From assembly GCA_946480015.1 (NCBI GenBank), contig CAMLIL010000028.1:1-57246 (forward strand): a DNA stretch of 57,246 bases. Reading direction: 5' to 3'. Positions 17,614 through 26,587 of the stretch are shown here, piece by piece. Made by a program: the position numbers and the translations under genes. How positions within the stretch are numbered: the first letter of the stretch is position 1; each line of letters starts with the position of its first letter. The stretch comes from an uncultured Oxalobacteraceae bacterium. Lineage in GTDB: Bacteria; Pseudomonadota; Gammaproteobacteria; Burkholderiales; Burkholderiaceae. Below the pieces are notes generated by a model. It was not told where the DNA came from, searched no databases, and worked only from the letters and a program-made list of their open reading frames with translations.

Positions 17614-18138
17614 TCAGCCGCCGATGTTCTTGCGATAGGTTTCCAGCATGTCCTCGCCACCGACACGGAAGATGTTGGCCATGTAGTCCAGCTCCAGCAC
17701 CTCCTCGCCATCGATGACCTGCTTGATGTAGGTGGCCGAGAAGGAGGCCCCAAATTCGGCGTTGTCATGCTGCTTGAACGTACCCATCGGGTTTTTCTTG
17801 AACATGACCGTCAGGTAGGTCACCAGGCTTACTTCCTGCAAGCGGCCTTGGGCGCCGTAGGTTTCAATGCTGGAGCGGCATTGCAACTGTGCCGCTTTCC
17901 AGGGATTGGCCATCGTCTTGGCGACATCCTTGTAGAGCGAATTCCACTTGACCTCGCCTTCCAGCTTGTCGAAGCCGGCCGGCAGCTCGATCTTGCCGAC
18001 CATGCCCAGCGCTTTGTGCTCCTGCATGATGGCCGAGATATCCGGCAGCTTGATCTCCTCCGCCCGGCCGAGCAGCGAATTGCCGTTGATGTAGACGTTG
18101 GCGTTAGTGATGCGGTTGATTTCGATCTTGCCCGCCAT
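17614..18138 (-). CDS. Phage major tail tube protein (P2 FII-like)
   Basis: 174 residues, same size as P2 FII. Motifs INRITNANVYINGNSLLGRAEEIKLP and FDKLEGEVKWNSLY match the family. It forms the inner tube of the contractile tail. It lies 2 bp after the sheath gene, in the conserved sheath-tube order. Confidence 0.95.
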   Translation of the reverse strand: MAGKIEINRITNANVYINGNSLLGRAEEIKLPDISAIMQEHKALGMVGKIELPAGFDKLEGEVKWNSLYKDVAKTMANPWKAAQLQCRSSIETYGAQGRLQEVSLVTYLTVMFKKNPMGTFKQHDNAEFGASFSATYIKQVIDGEEVLELDYMANIFRVGGEDMLETYRKNIGG

Positions 18139-18140
18139 GA

Positions 18141-19571
18141 TCAGTTACCCCCTTTCAGGATAGCCATGTATTCCGAGGTGATCTCGGTTTCGTAGGTCAG
18201 CCGCTCCAGTGGCGGCGGCGGTGTGTACTTGTATCCGATCAGCAGGTGGCCGCCGGCCAGCTCCGTTGCCGGGTTGCGGGCTGGGTCGTAAAAAGCCTTG
18301 AAGCCCAGCAGCGCGCCGTCGCCGATCAGCTTGCGGCCGTAGCCGTTCACCGATTCGACCAGGGAGTCAATTAGCGCCTGGTTGATGGGCATGTCCATGT
18401 ACTGCTGGCTGAAATAGCGGATGGACTCGTTGATGACATCGCCCACACGGCGCACGTTCTCGAAGTTGCGCATGTGGCTGACGGTCGGCCATGCGGCGGT
18501 GCGGTTGCCCCACAGGCGGAAGCCGCTGCCGAAGCTGGAGAACACCGTGGTGATGCCGACCTCGTTGAGCAGGTTCACCTCGGACTGGGCGTCGTCGATC
18601 CGCGCCGACAGCATGCGCTCCACGCCGATCACGCCGTCCAGTTCCTGATTTGAGCTGGACCACCAGAAGCCCTTGTCCAGATCGACCCTGGCGCGCAGGC
18701 CGGCGGCGCGCGCCGACAGCGGCTCCAGCCGCTCCACGTTGAGCACCGGGTCGTACACCTTCACATGCGGATAGCACAGGCGCACGCGGTCGCTGGACGT
18801 GTTGAAATTGATGGCGCCGGCCGGGCCGCGTCCGGCCAGCGCCTGGGCGAAGGTGGTGCCGATGGGGGCGTCGATGTAGGTCACGGCGTCCAGTTGATCG
18901 CTCATCGCGATCAGCTCCGTCGCCACCGAGTTCTGGGTGCAGAATGCCGGCGAGATCAGGATTTTGGCAAAGAAGCCGAACAGGTTGTATGTGTCCTTGA
19001 GCGCCTGCAGGCCGGTGCGCTCGCCAGCCGCGTTGACCGCGCCGATGATATCGGCCGCCGTGACCTTGGTTGGGTCGGCATAGTCATAGGTCGCCTTGGC
19101 GGACACGCCGTTGGCAATAGCGCCGGACTTCAGGCGGACCAGGACGCCCTTGATCGGGTCCAGGGTGTAATCGGTGTCTCTTACGTAAGTGACGTTGCCA
19201 TCGACGCTCTTGAGCACCAGGTTGGCCACCGCGCCGTGCGCCAGGGATGCGCGCAGGGTGACCGGGTCGAACACTACCGGCTCATTGGGCATGGCGGTCT
19301 TGTGTATGGATGGGTCCAGCACGTTGACCACAATCACCGTCCCGGCGCCATGGTCGTAGATCGCGTCCAGCGCCTGGGGAATGGTGAAGCCGGCCAGTTG
19401 CGGGCCGAACTGCGCCGCGTCCTTCTCGGACAGCGACAGGATGGTGCCGTTCACGGGGCCGGTCGGCGCGGTGCCGATCAGGCCGATGACGGCCGACTTC
19501 ACCGTGCGAACCGGTCGCGGGCCGCGTTCGACTTCGATGGTTTCCACGCCGTGCAAATAGTTTGCGCTCAT
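18141..19571 (-). CDS. Phage tail sheath protein
   Basis: 476 residues. The family N-terminus YLHGVETIEVERGPRPVRTVKSAVIGLIGTAP is evident in parts. So are YVRDTDYTLDP, WWSSSNQELDGVIGVER and the C-terminal FKAFYDPARNPATELAGGHLLIGYKY. It contracts to drive the tube through the envelope. Confidence 0.96.
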   Translation of the reverse strand: MSANYLHGVETIEVERGPRPVRTVKSAVIGLIGTAPTGPVNGTILSLSEKDAAQFGPQLAGFTIPQALDAIYDHGAGTVIVVNVLDPSIHKTAMPNEPVVFDPVTLRASLAHGAVANLVLKSVDGNVTYVRDTDYTLDPIKGVLVRLKSGAIANGVSAKATYDYADPTKVTAADIIGAVNAAGERTGLQALKDTYNLFGFFAKILISPAFCTQNSVATELIAMSDQLDAVTYIDAPIGTTFAQALAGRGPAGAINFNTSSDRVRLCYPHVKVYDPVLNVERLEPLSARAAGLRARVDLDKGFWWSSSNQELDGVIGVERMLSARIDDAQSEVNLLNEVGITTVFSSFGSGFRLWGNRTAAWPTVSHMRNFENVRRVGDVINESIRYFSQQYMDMPINQALIDSLVESVNGYGRKLIGDGALLGFKAFYDPARNPATELAGGHLLIGYKYTPPPPLERLTYETEITSEYMAILKGGN

Positions 19572-19574
19572 CGC

Positions 19575-19820
19575 CTATTCCTCCGATTCAAAATGAGTAA
19601 TGCCCTGCGCCGTAATGCGGCAGTGGATAAATTGCCTGCTGACCAGGCCGGCTTCGTTCAAATAGTCGAGGGCAAATTCGCATTCTTCCGGGGCGTGACC
19701 GAGCGTATGGGTCAAATCGCGGTAGTAGCCGTTTTTTTTCTCGCGCCGCAGGACGTACAGAGTCCCCAGGATGGCGCGGCGAATGACTTGTTGCCGAACG
19801 ATGAAAGCACGATCAGACAT
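19575..19820 (-). CDS. Small phage protein, winged-helix-like
   Basis: 81 residues from the ATG at 19820, which overlaps the upstream stop. Content (VIRRAILGTLYVLRREK, YYRDLTHTLGH, FALDYLNEAGLVSRQFI, YRITAQGITHF-like end) has the helix-helix-wing look of a small winged-helix domain, resembling the packaging-region protein at 28649. Function unknown; located between head completion genes and the sheath. Confidence 0.65.
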   Translation of the reverse strand: MSDRAFIVRQQVIRRAILGTLYVLRREKKNGYYRDLTHTLGHAPEECEFALDYLNEAGLVSRQFIHCRITAQGITHFESEE

Positions 19821-20019
19821 TCGCCTCTCCTTTGCCCTTGGCCTGCTTGATCGGAGCGAGGGCGAGCGGCACCAGGTGAGCCAGGGCCAGCAGCGTCCTG
19901 GTGTATTCATGCTCTTCCGGCAGGTCTACTTCCTTGCCGGTGTGCAGCATGACTTCGCGCGCGTGTTCGCCGTCCCGCAGCGTCACGCCGCTGGGCGGTC
20001 CCTTGTACAGAAATTTCAT
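19813..20019 (-). CDS. Small phage head-tail region protein
   Basis: 68 residues: MKFLYKGPPSGVTLRDGEH then VMLHTGKEVDLPEEHEYTR. This is a small beta-type domain followed by a short helix and a basic tail. Position matches the small gp38-type gene of Mu-like phages, but I see no firm family signature. Overlaps both neighbours by a few bases. Confidence 0.6.
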   Translation of the reverse strand: MKFLYKGPPSGVTLRDGEHAREVMLHTGKEVDLPEEHEYTRTLLALAHLVPLALAPIKQAKGKGEANV

Positions 20020-20480
20020 GTGTTTTCCTCGTAGGTAACGTTGGTAAGAAGGGGGCCGCTGTCGGGGTCGGCATCCTCGACCTGCATGGCATCGGCGGCG
20101 AAATCAACCGCGTACTGCCACAGGCCGGCAGTTTCGCCCAGGAATTTCTCGGACAAGGCGCGCACCTTGCGGCAGTCCGGCGGGCGGAAGCCCACCATTG
20201 CCTGGCGCACCAGGTCAAGCACATCGACCGCGCCGCCCCGGCCGTTGAGCTGGCGCAGGATCACGGTCACCGACAATTTCACCAAGCGCGGTTGCATCAC
20301 ATGGGTGAGGTCGGCCGTGTCCCCGAAGTCGCTGCCGGCGTAGGTCACCAGTAGCGCGCCCCTGGGATGGTTGAGCCGGTAGGCGGTCGGCTGCTCGGGA
20401 AAGTATTCGACGGCCAGGCCGGGCAGCGTCGCCCGCAGACGCGCTACCGTGGCGTCGATCATTTCCAGGGTGGTAGCCAT
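20016..20480 (-). CDS. Gp37-like (DUF1834) tail completion protein
   Basis: 154 residues. ATTLEMIDATVARLRATLPGLAVEYFPE is the family N-terminus, with VTYAGSDFGD and SVTVILRQLNGRGGAVDVLD in the middle. Corresponds to Mu gp37, a head-tail joining or tail terminator component. The ATG at 20480 abuts the preceding stop. Confidence 0.85.
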   Translation of the reverse strand: MATTLEMIDATVARLRATLPGLAVEYFPEQPTAYRLNHPRGALLVTYAGSDFGDTADLTHVMQPRLVKLSVTVILRQLNGRGGAVDVLDLVRQAMVGFRPPDCRKVRALSEKFLGETAGLWQYAVDFAADAMQVEDADPDSGPLLTNVTYEENT

Positions 20481-20914
20481 CAGTAACGGCCCAGAAAATC
20501 GGAGTCGAAGCGGCGCCGGCGGGCACGCACCTTCACCTCGCCCGGCTCCGGCGCCGCTTCCCCGGTGGGCATGCCCAGGGTCAGCTTGCCGTCGCGGATC
20601 GATTCCAGCATGCTCAGCGCGGCCTTGTAGGTACGCGTGACGGCGTCCGGCAGATCGCTGCCTTCCGGCCGTCTGGCGTACAGCCAATGCCGCGCCAGGT
20701 TGACCGTCACATCCTTGACAACGGATGGAACCTGCGCCAGCGGCAAGGTGTAGCGCCCACGCAAATGGGCATCCACCAGCTCCTCGGCCTGGCGCACGGC
20801 TTCCTCCACCACGGCAAGGTTGACATCGGTGGCCGCCGTGTCGTCGCTGGACAGCCAGATCAACGTCTGTGCCGGCACGGTGAGCTGAAGGTCGCCCAGG
20901 GAGCAGTAACGCAC
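20480..20914 (-). CDS. Gp36-like (DUF1320) head completion protein
   Basis: 144 residues. Motifs MRYCSLGDLQLTVPAQTLIWLS, EELVDAHLRGRYTLPL, and LARHWLYARRPE fit Mu gp36 (DUF1320). It is the head-tail adaptor in Mu-like phages. Precedes gp37 in the usual order. Confidence 0.9.
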   Translation of the reverse strand: MRYCSLGDLQLTVPAQTLIWLSSDDTAATDVNLAVVEEAVRQAEELVDAHLRGRYTLPLAQVPSVVKDVTVNLARHWLYARRPEGSDLPDAVTRTYKAALSMLESIRDGKLTLGMPTGEAAPEPGEVKVRARRRRFDSDFLGRY

Positions 20915-20915
20915 T

Positions 20916-21248
20916 TTAAATGCCCCGGACGATGCGAATCAGGTCGCCCGCGCCCGTTGCGGCGTCCCAGGCGATGCCATTGGCCGCGCCGGCCGCCTTG
21001 GTGATGGCGCGGCCGGTGGCATCCGACTGGACATCGGCGCCGGCCGCAATCGCTGCGCCGGCTTCGACCAGGATCACGCCCAGGAGGTTGGCCGGCGCCA
21101 TGTTGTTCGCATCGGTGTCCGCCTCCACCACGCCCAGCGCCTTGGCGCCGGCGGCGCACACATTCCCGTCGAAGCCGACGAAACGCTGGCGGGTCAGGTT
21201 GGCGGCGGCGAGAACCGAGGCCACCAGGATTACTTGCTGTGCTTTCAT
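20916..21248 (-). CDS. DUF2190-type capsid decoration protein
   Basis: 110 residues: LTRQRFVGFDGNVCAAGAKALGV, LGVILVEAGAAIAAGADV and SDATGRAIT. This is the repeat-like beta pattern of DUF2190 decoration or cement proteins. Lies just downstream of the major capsid gene, as expected. Confidence 0.75.
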   Translation of the reverse strand: MKAQQVILVASVLAAANLTRQRFVGFDGNVCAAGAKALGVVEADTDANNMAPANLLGVILVEAGAAIAAGADVQSDATGRAITKAAGAANGIAWDAATGAGDLIRIVRGI

Positions 21249-21472
21249 TGCTTGGCTCCTTCGCCTTGGCCGCTGTCCTGGCCGTCACTGCCGGACTTTC
21301 CAGCCCTGGCCTGCTTGGCGGGTGCGGCCTCCGGTTGCGCCTGCGACACCACCGGTTCCAGCCAGCGGCGCTTGGCGGAAGCTTCCTGGTCGCCCAGCTC
21401 AATCAGGCTACCCTCCGGGTAGCGCTGGCCATCGTGGTGCAGATCGATGCCGCGTACTTGATAGGTCTTCAT
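21245..21472 (-). CDS. Small Mu gp35-like protein
   Basis: 75 residues: an N-terminal compact domain (YQVRGIDLHHDGQRYPEGSLIELGDQEA) followed by a Gln/Ala/Gly/Lys-rich disordered tail. The domain resembles gp35-type proteins found after the capsid gene in Mu-like prophages. Overlaps the decoration gene by 4 bp. Confidence 0.7.
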   Translation of the reverse strand: MKTYQVRGIDLHHDGQRYPEGSLIELGDQEASAKRRWLEPVVSQAQPEAAPAKQARAGKSGSDGQDSGQGEGAKQ

Positions 21473-21485
21473 GCTGATGGTGTCC

Positions 21486-22415
21486 TTATTGGTTCGTGTC
21501 GGCGATCAGGTAGCCGGCGTCGGCGCCCACGACCACGACCTTGTAGTTGTCGGTATGGCGGACGTACATGACCTTGCTGCCTTCGCCGTCGTACTTGTCG
21601 GTTTCCGGCATGCCCTTCTTGCGCAGGGTGTAGCCGAAGGACGGCACATCGTGGTCGTTCGACTGGCCAGCGCCGGGCTTCGCCACGTAGGCCAGCACGA
21701 CGTTGTCGCTCCAGATATCGCCGGTGGCGCCCAGTCCGTTGCTGGCCAGGGCTTCGCCGATGAAGATGTTTTCGATACCCCACAACGCTTTGAGATGTTC
21801 GACAGTAATCAGCTTGCGCTCGGTGGCCCCCAGGGCCGCGCCCAGTTTGGGGTGGAACTTCAGCGCGGCGTAGGTGGCGGCGCCGATGACGGCCGTGTTG
21901 GGGCGCATGCCGGTGCGCTGGCGGATCACTTCCTTGCCGTCTTCCACGTCCTTGATAGGGTCGCCGCCGCCATTGCTCCACTGGCTGGAGCCGGACAACG
22001 TCACCTTTCCACCGGACAGGTAAGTGGAGGGAGTCTGCGCCAGACGGGCGCAGGCGAATTCGCACCCCAGGTCAATGGCGTCTTTTACGCGCCGCGCCGC
22101 CTTGGCTTCTTCGTTGAACATGGACTCGGCCTGTTCACGGTAGTCCACCGGGTACGCCAGATCGTGTTCGCGCAGTACGACATCCAGGGTATCCGGTTCA
22201 TCCGCGATCATTACATTGGACTTGGCGCGGATGGCGCGCTCGGTGTCCCACAAGCGGAACGCTTCCTTGCCGAACAGCGGGATGATGCCGGACTCCTTGT
22301 CCAGTTCGGCCACCGGGAACAGGTTCGCCCCGATGTACTGCGCGTTGCTATAGCCACGCGCAAGGCTGGTCAGTACCGGATCGACGATCCGGAGTTTTTT
22401 CATGCGATCTGCCAT
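21486..22415 (-). CDS. Major capsid protein
   Basis: 309 residues, the head shell subunit. RIVDPVLTSLARGYSNAQYIGANLFPVAEL opens the fold, then FRLWDTERAIRAKSN, DLAYPVDYREQAES and a core with PNTAVIGAATYAALKFHPKL. Typical of HK97-like capsids in BcepMu-type phages. It directly follows the protease/scaffold gene. Confidence 0.9.
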   Translation of the reverse strand: MADRMKKLRIVDPVLTSLARGYSNAQYIGANLFPVAELDKESGIIPLFGKEAFRLWDTERAIRAKSNVMIADEPDTLDVVLREHDLAYPVDYREQAESMFNEEAKAARRVKDAIDLGCEFACARLAQTPSTYLSGGKVTLSGSSQWSNGGGDPIKDVEDGKEVIRQRTGMRPNTAVIGAATYAALKFHPKLGAALGATERKLITVEHLKALWGIENIFIGEALASNGLGATGDIWSDNVVLAYVAKPGAGQSNDHDVPSFGYTLRKKGMPETDKYDGEGSKVMYVRHTDNYKVVVVGADAGYLIADTNQ

Positions 22416-22442
22416 GACAGATTCCTTATAGTTGGGAAGTGT

Positions 22443-23582
22443 TTACAGGAGCCGGCGCACGGCCTGCTCGTAGGGAATGTTTTTTTCGGCGGCCAGGTCG
22501 GTGGCGCGCATATGCAGGGCGAGGCGATCCGGGTCCGTCGATTTCTCGGCAAATTCGGCAACGTCGGCGCCGCCGTTCGTGCCCGCCTTGTTTTTGGTCG
22601 CGGTTTCGCCGAACTCCACCACTTTCGGCATATCGCCCAGGAAGGACTTGAAGGCGCCCGCCAGCGCTTGCTTGTCGCCGCCTTCGCCGAATTCCACGAC
22701 GGTCTCGCCGTCGGCGAAGTCCAGGAAGGCGACGACCACGCCCTTGTGCTTTGGCGCCAGCTTGCCGTCGCCCACCAGTTGCTCGGCATAGGCCAAGTGT
22801 TCGCCATGGCGTTTCGTGGCCGTCGCGGCCCGCTCCTTGGCCTCCGCCGCTTCCAGCTTCTGTTTCAGCTGGGCGTTCTCGGTTTCCAGCGCTGCTCTCT
22901 GTTCAGGGGTCACGTGCTTCTCCTCTTTGGGTGGGGTATTGGCGGGAAGTGCGCCCGCCGGCGCTTGCAATTGGGGATCGGCGAAGGCGGCGCGGGGCGC
23001 GTCGTCATCCTGGCGCGCGGCCTCGCGGATCGCTTCGATCTGATAGTCCGGCACAACCAGGTCGGCCGCTTCCTGGCCGAACTTGGCCAGCAGCCATTCA
23101 CGCATGCGGCGCCACAGCGTGGCGTTGGCCTCCATGCCCCAGTCGCCGAACTCGATCACGCCTTCCTCGGCTTCGGCGAACTCGGCTTGTTTGAGGCCCT
23201 TTACGGCCGGCGCCTGTGCGCCCAGGAAACCGACATGGCGCAGGTAGTAGGCGCCCGGCGCTGGATTGTTGGGGGCGTCCGGCATGTAGAAACTGGCGCT
23301 GATCTTCTTGTAGCGGCCGGCGGTCACCAGCTCGGCGAAGCTGGCATCGACCTGATGCTGTTCCGCCGACAGGCCGTCAGCGTCGGCTACCAGTTTCTTC
23401 ACCCAGCCATAGGCCGGGCCGTCGTGCTTGGGGTGGCCGATGACAATGGGCGCCTCGTGCCGGGCTGGATCGTAGGCACGAGCGCATGCCGCCAGGTCGG
23501 CTTCGGAGAATTCCAGCGTCACACCGGACATTGCGGTCTGGCGGCCGGGCTTGAAAATGTGGAGGAGTTTGGTGGAGTTCAT
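22443..23582 (-). CDS. Phage head maturation protease with scaffold region (Mu-like)
   Basis: 379 residues. Residues ~1-150 form the Mu-type protease domain (FSEADLAACARAYDPARHEAPIVIGHPKHD, YGWVKKLVADADGL, GRYKKISASFYMP). Residues ~240-310 are a coiled coil (EQRAALETENAQLKQKLEAAEAKERA), which fits the internal scaffold overlap of Mu I/Z. Cleaves scaffold during head assembly. Heads the head transcription block behind a 190-bp intergenic region. Confidence 0.88.
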   Translation of the reverse strand: MNSTKLLHIFKPGRQTAMSGVTLEFSEADLAACARAYDPARHEAPIVIGHPKHDGPAYGWVKKLVADADGLSAEQHQVDASFAELVTAGRYKKISASFYMPDAPNNPAPGAYYLRHVGFLGAQAPAVKGLKQAEFAEAEEGVIEFGDWGMEANATLWRRMREWLLAKFGQEAADLVVPDYQIEAIREAARQDDDAPRAAFADPQLQAPAGALPANTPPKEEKHVTPEQRAALETENAQLKQKLEAAEAKERAATATKRHGEHLAYAEQLVGDGKLAPKHKGVVVAFLDFADGETVVEFGEGGDKQALAGAFKSFLGDMPKVVEFGETATKNKAGTNGGADVAEFAEKSTDPDRLALHMRATDLAAEKNIPYEQAVRRLL

Positions 23583-23770
23583 GCCGCCATGATCGGGCGG
23601 CAGGACGGTATGGTCTTTTAATCGACCTTACAATTTCCAGGTAGGTTGCGATGTGCCGGGAGGAAAGAGCGCGGCATGCAACATCTAAAGCCTTTTTAAA
23701 GCTTTACAGCACGGCAATCGCGTCAAGTGGCAGCGTTGCGTGTCCGTATGGCCGCAACGCCGCCTGGGGG
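23583..23770. promoter_or_regulatory. Head-block intergenic region: hairpin and two TTTTAA motifs
   Basis: 188 bp without a gene. From the gpG side it holds an 11-of-12 bp inverted repeat (23729-23740 with 23753-23764), a likely terminator. It then holds CCTTTTTAAAGCTTTAC (near 23690) and GGTCTTTTAATCGACC (23612-23627). The latter shares GGTCTTTTAAT with the sequence upstream of the lysis block at 30604. It probably contains the promoter for the protease-capsid operon. Confidence 0.5.
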
Positions 23771-24298
23771 CTATATGCCGGTGGCGCCCTGCAGGTGCCG
23801 CAACACGGTGTCGAGCACTTCCTGGCGAGCCTCCGGCTGCAGCTTGTCGTCGGCCGTCATCGGCAGGTAGGGCCGGGCCGCGATGCTGACCTTGCGGTTG
23901 CGGCCGGCTTCGCCGCCGAACTGGTGGATGGCAGCATATTGCAGGCCGCTGCCGATCACCGCCTGGGCGCCGTTGTAGTCGGTGGCGACGGAGCTGGCCA
24001 ACTGCCCGGTATGCTGCAGGATGCGGAAGCCAGCATCCTGGCGGCGCTGCGCCGCCGCCGTCAGCGATCCGTTCTTCTTGTATGCCTTGTCGCCGCCAAG
24101 GCGCATGTGCTTGGTCACCTCGCTCAAGGGCTTCCACTTCGGGCGACCTTCCGCCGCGAAGTTATCCTCGGCCACCTTGTGCAGTGCCTGGGCAATCTTG
24201 CGCATGGCCGGACTCAGGTCGCCGCCAACGCGCTCCAGGCGTTTAAGCGCGGCTTTCAATTCGCGGTCATCGACCGAGATGCTGACAAAGTCGCTCAT
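23771..24298 (-). CDS. Phage virion morphogenesis protein (Mu gpG-like)
   Basis: 175 residues. VSISVDDRELKAALKRLERVGGDLSPAMRKIAQAL and IHQFGGEAGRN, ARPYLPMT fit the phage virion morphogenesis family (Mu gpG, tail completion). It follows MuF with a 4-bp overlap. Confidence 0.92.
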   Translation of the reverse strand: MSDFVSISVDDRELKAALKRLERVGGDLSPAMRKIAQALHKVAEDNFAAEGRPKWKPLSEVTKHMRLGGDKAYKKNGSLTAAAQRRQDAGFRILQHTGQLASSVATDYNGAQAVIGSGLQYAAIHQFGGEAGRNRKVSIAARPYLPMTADDKLQPEARQEVLDTVLRHLQGATGI

Positions 24299-25128
24299 TG
24301 CAGTTCCTTCCTGGCCAGCGCCGCCAGGTCGCCGGTGTAGCGTTTGGTATCCGGCTGCCAGGCTGCGGCGCCGGGGTTGTAGCTCCAGCCCACGTCCGGC
24401 GACACGGTGACCGCTTTGCCGGTGACAGGATCGACGGAGCGGTAGGTGGCCACTTCGCGCATTTCCCCGGTAGCCTGCGAAACCATGCGCATGGCGTGGC
24501 CCAGCTTGCCGTCCGACGAGTCGACCTGGATACCATCCCTGGCGAGGTTGTCACCGGACAGTGCCACGACGCGGCAGCGGCAACCCCACCCATTGGGCGG
24601 ATAGAACGAACCCCAGAACGGATCGTCATGCCGGAATACCTTGCCGTTCATGGCGCGATGGCTGGGCCGCGTCAGCCCGTCCAGGATGGCGACATAACGC
24701 CAGTAGGGCCGGTCGTCCACGTTGGCCAACTGCGCCTGGAAGCGGCCGGCCATATACGCCGTTTGCAGATTGGTGCGGTAGATGGTCTTCAGGCGCCATT
24801 TGCTGCCCAGTTGCACCTGGTTGACTTCGCCCGTTTTCTCATCCACATGCTCTTGGCGGCCCCACCAGCCCTTGGCCTGCAGTACCGGCGTCAACTCTTT
24901 GGCGAACCAGGCGAAAGTCTTGCCCTCGGCCATGGCCTGGTGCACCGCGTCGCGGATGTCCTGAAGGATGTCCAGCCGGGTCACCTTGGCGACGGTGAAC
25001 GCCTGCGCCTGGGCGTCCTGCCACAGTTCTTCCCAGTCCCAGGTGATGGCAAAGCCCTTGCTCTCCAGATAGGCGATGGCCTGCCGGGGCGGCAAGGTCA
25101 TGCAATAGGCCAGGTCCGGTTTAGGCAT
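24295..25128 (-). CDS. MuF-type minor head protein (Mu gpF-like)
   Basis: 277 residues. The MuF signature is near residue 165-205: LDGLTRPSHRAMNGKVF then PPNGWGCRCRV, where Cys and His residues are conserved. Minor head protein needed for DNA packaging or early head assembly. Overlaps the portal gene by 8 bp. Confidence 0.93.
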   Translation of the reverse strand: MPKPDLAYCMTLPPRQAIAYLESKGFAITWDWEELWQDAQAQAFTVAKVTRLDILQDIRDAVHQAMAEGKTFAWFAKELTPVLQAKGWWGRQEHVDEKTGEVNQVQLGSKWRLKTIYRTNLQTAYMAGRFQAQLANVDDRPYWRYVAILDGLTRPSHRAMNGKVFRHDDPFWGSFYPPNGWGCRCRVVALSGDNLARDGIQVDSSDGKLGHAMRMVSQATGEMREVATYRSVDPVTGKAVTVSPDVGWSYNPGAAAWQPDTKRYTGDLAALARKELQ

Positions 25129-26587
25129 GGAGGCGTCCCCACAGGTTGGCCGCGAAGATGGCGCGCGCCAGGCGCTGCTGCAGGCCGGCGGCGTCCATGG
25201 CCGGGTACAGCTCGGCCAAGGCGCCCAGCAGCTCGTCCGGCTGGGCGCCGTTGCTAACGCGCTTGAACAGCGGGGCCAGCATGGCCGCCATGTCGGCGCT
25301 CAGGTCTTCGACCGACAGCGCATCCAGGGCGGCGTCCAGCGCGTCCTGGTCGGGCGCCTCGCCGCTTTCGGCAAACTCAGCCGCGGCTGCCGCCGGCACG
25401 GCCGACTCCACCAGGTCGCCATCCTGCAGGTTGTATGCCCGCTTGAAGTAGGCCGGCGTCAGCCTCGCGCCGGCCCGAGTCAGCTTCTCGTCGCGCTCGG
25501 CCAGCACCTTGTCCACTTCCTCCTGCTCCCACATAGAGAACGCGGGGCGCGCGCCGCCGTTGAAATTGAGGTCGCAGGTCCAGCGGATCAAGGTATTCAT
25601 CGCCTCTTGCACGATGGCGGCATCGCCGTCGCGGATGTCGCGCGTGACCTCGTGCCCGACCTGTGCCGACGCCTTGTTGCTGGTCGCTTCGGTGGTCTGG
25701 TTCTGCCCCAGCAGCGCGATCGACACTTCGGAGCGGCAGAAGTGCAGCAGCCGCTCGTATACGTCCGTGCTGCCCGCCTTGCCTGCAGCTTCCTTGATCT
25801 CGATGCTGGAGTCGTCGGGAATCACGGCCACGGCGTCCTGCACCATGTCTTCCAGGCTATCGAGCAGCCGGTCCGTTTCCGAAGTCGAGGCGCTGCGCGG
25901 ATGCTTGCCGATCACCCAGGGAGCGCCGTACTTCTCGGTGAACTGCACCCAGAATTTAAGGCCGCCTTTCTTGAAGACGGTGGGCCAGAAGCACATGGAC
26001 AGGTCGGCGAAGCCATACGGGTTGTCATAGGTGGCGTCCTGGCGCGGCATCAGGAACTTACGCTCAGGCAGCTCCTCGCCCTTCAAGGGGCTTTGCCTGG
26101 TGCGCATGCGCAGCTGGTTATCGTGGTCATAGACAAACCATTCGGCCGGCTTGCCGATCACGTCCACCGGCACGACGAAACCGCCGACCTTGCCCCACAT
26201 GACTTCCATCGGCTGGTAGCCGTATAGCGCCGCGTCCAGCATCTCGGTGATGATCCTGGACGTGTTGAGGTCCGCGAAGATGCTTTCGACGGATTTGGCG
26301 ATGCGGCTTTTCGCCTGGCCGCGATCAACTCCCCATTCCAGCGCCTTGACGGCGGCCTTGCGGCGCCGAATCGAGCCGCCCACGTGGGCGTCGGCGCGCA
26401 GGTCGCGGTAGACCTTAATGTCCTTGCCCTGGGCCTTGAGTACCGGGTCGGGGTTGGGCAGGTACATCCCCAGCGCCTGGAAATCGATGCTGCGCCCGCG
26501 CGTGGCGAATTGCTCGGAGAGCGGCTTGGCCGGCTCGCCGAACTGGACGAACTCGGTGGGGCTGACCCAAATGCCTTTGCTTTTCAT
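25121..26587 (-). CDS. Portal protein (DUF935, Mu gp29-like)
   Basis: 488 residues. The DUF935 portal pattern is clear: YLPNPDPVLKAQGKDI, RSGGSIRRRK-like VGGSIRRRKAAVKALEW, LYGYQPMEVMW, and RSEVSIALLGQNQTTEA. It forms the DNA entry ring. It starts right after the terminase stop (overlap 4 bp). Confidence 0.95.
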   Translation of the reverse strand: MKSKGIWVSPTEFVQFGEPAKPLSEQFATRGRSIDFQALGMYLPNPDPVLKAQGKDIKVYRDLRADAHVGGSIRRRKAAVKALEWGVDRGQAKSRIAKSVESIFADLNTSRIITEMLDAALYGYQPMEVMWGKVGGFVVPVDVIGKPAEWFVYDHDNQLRMRTRQSPLKGEELPERKFLMPRQDATYDNPYGFADLSMCFWPTVFKKGGLKFWVQFTEKYGAPWVIGKHPRSASTSETDRLLDSLEDMVQDAVAVIPDDSSIEIKEAAGKAGSTDVYERLLHFCRSEVSIALLGQNQTTEATSNKASAQVGHEVTRDIRDGDAAIVQEAMNTLIRWTCDLNFNGGARPAFSMWEQEEVDKVLAERDEKLTRAGARLTPAYFKRAYNLQDGDLVESAVPAAAAAEFAESGEAPDQDALDAALDALSVEDLSADMAAMLAPLFKRVSNGAQPDELLGALAELYPAMDAAGLQQRLARAIFAANLWGRLHA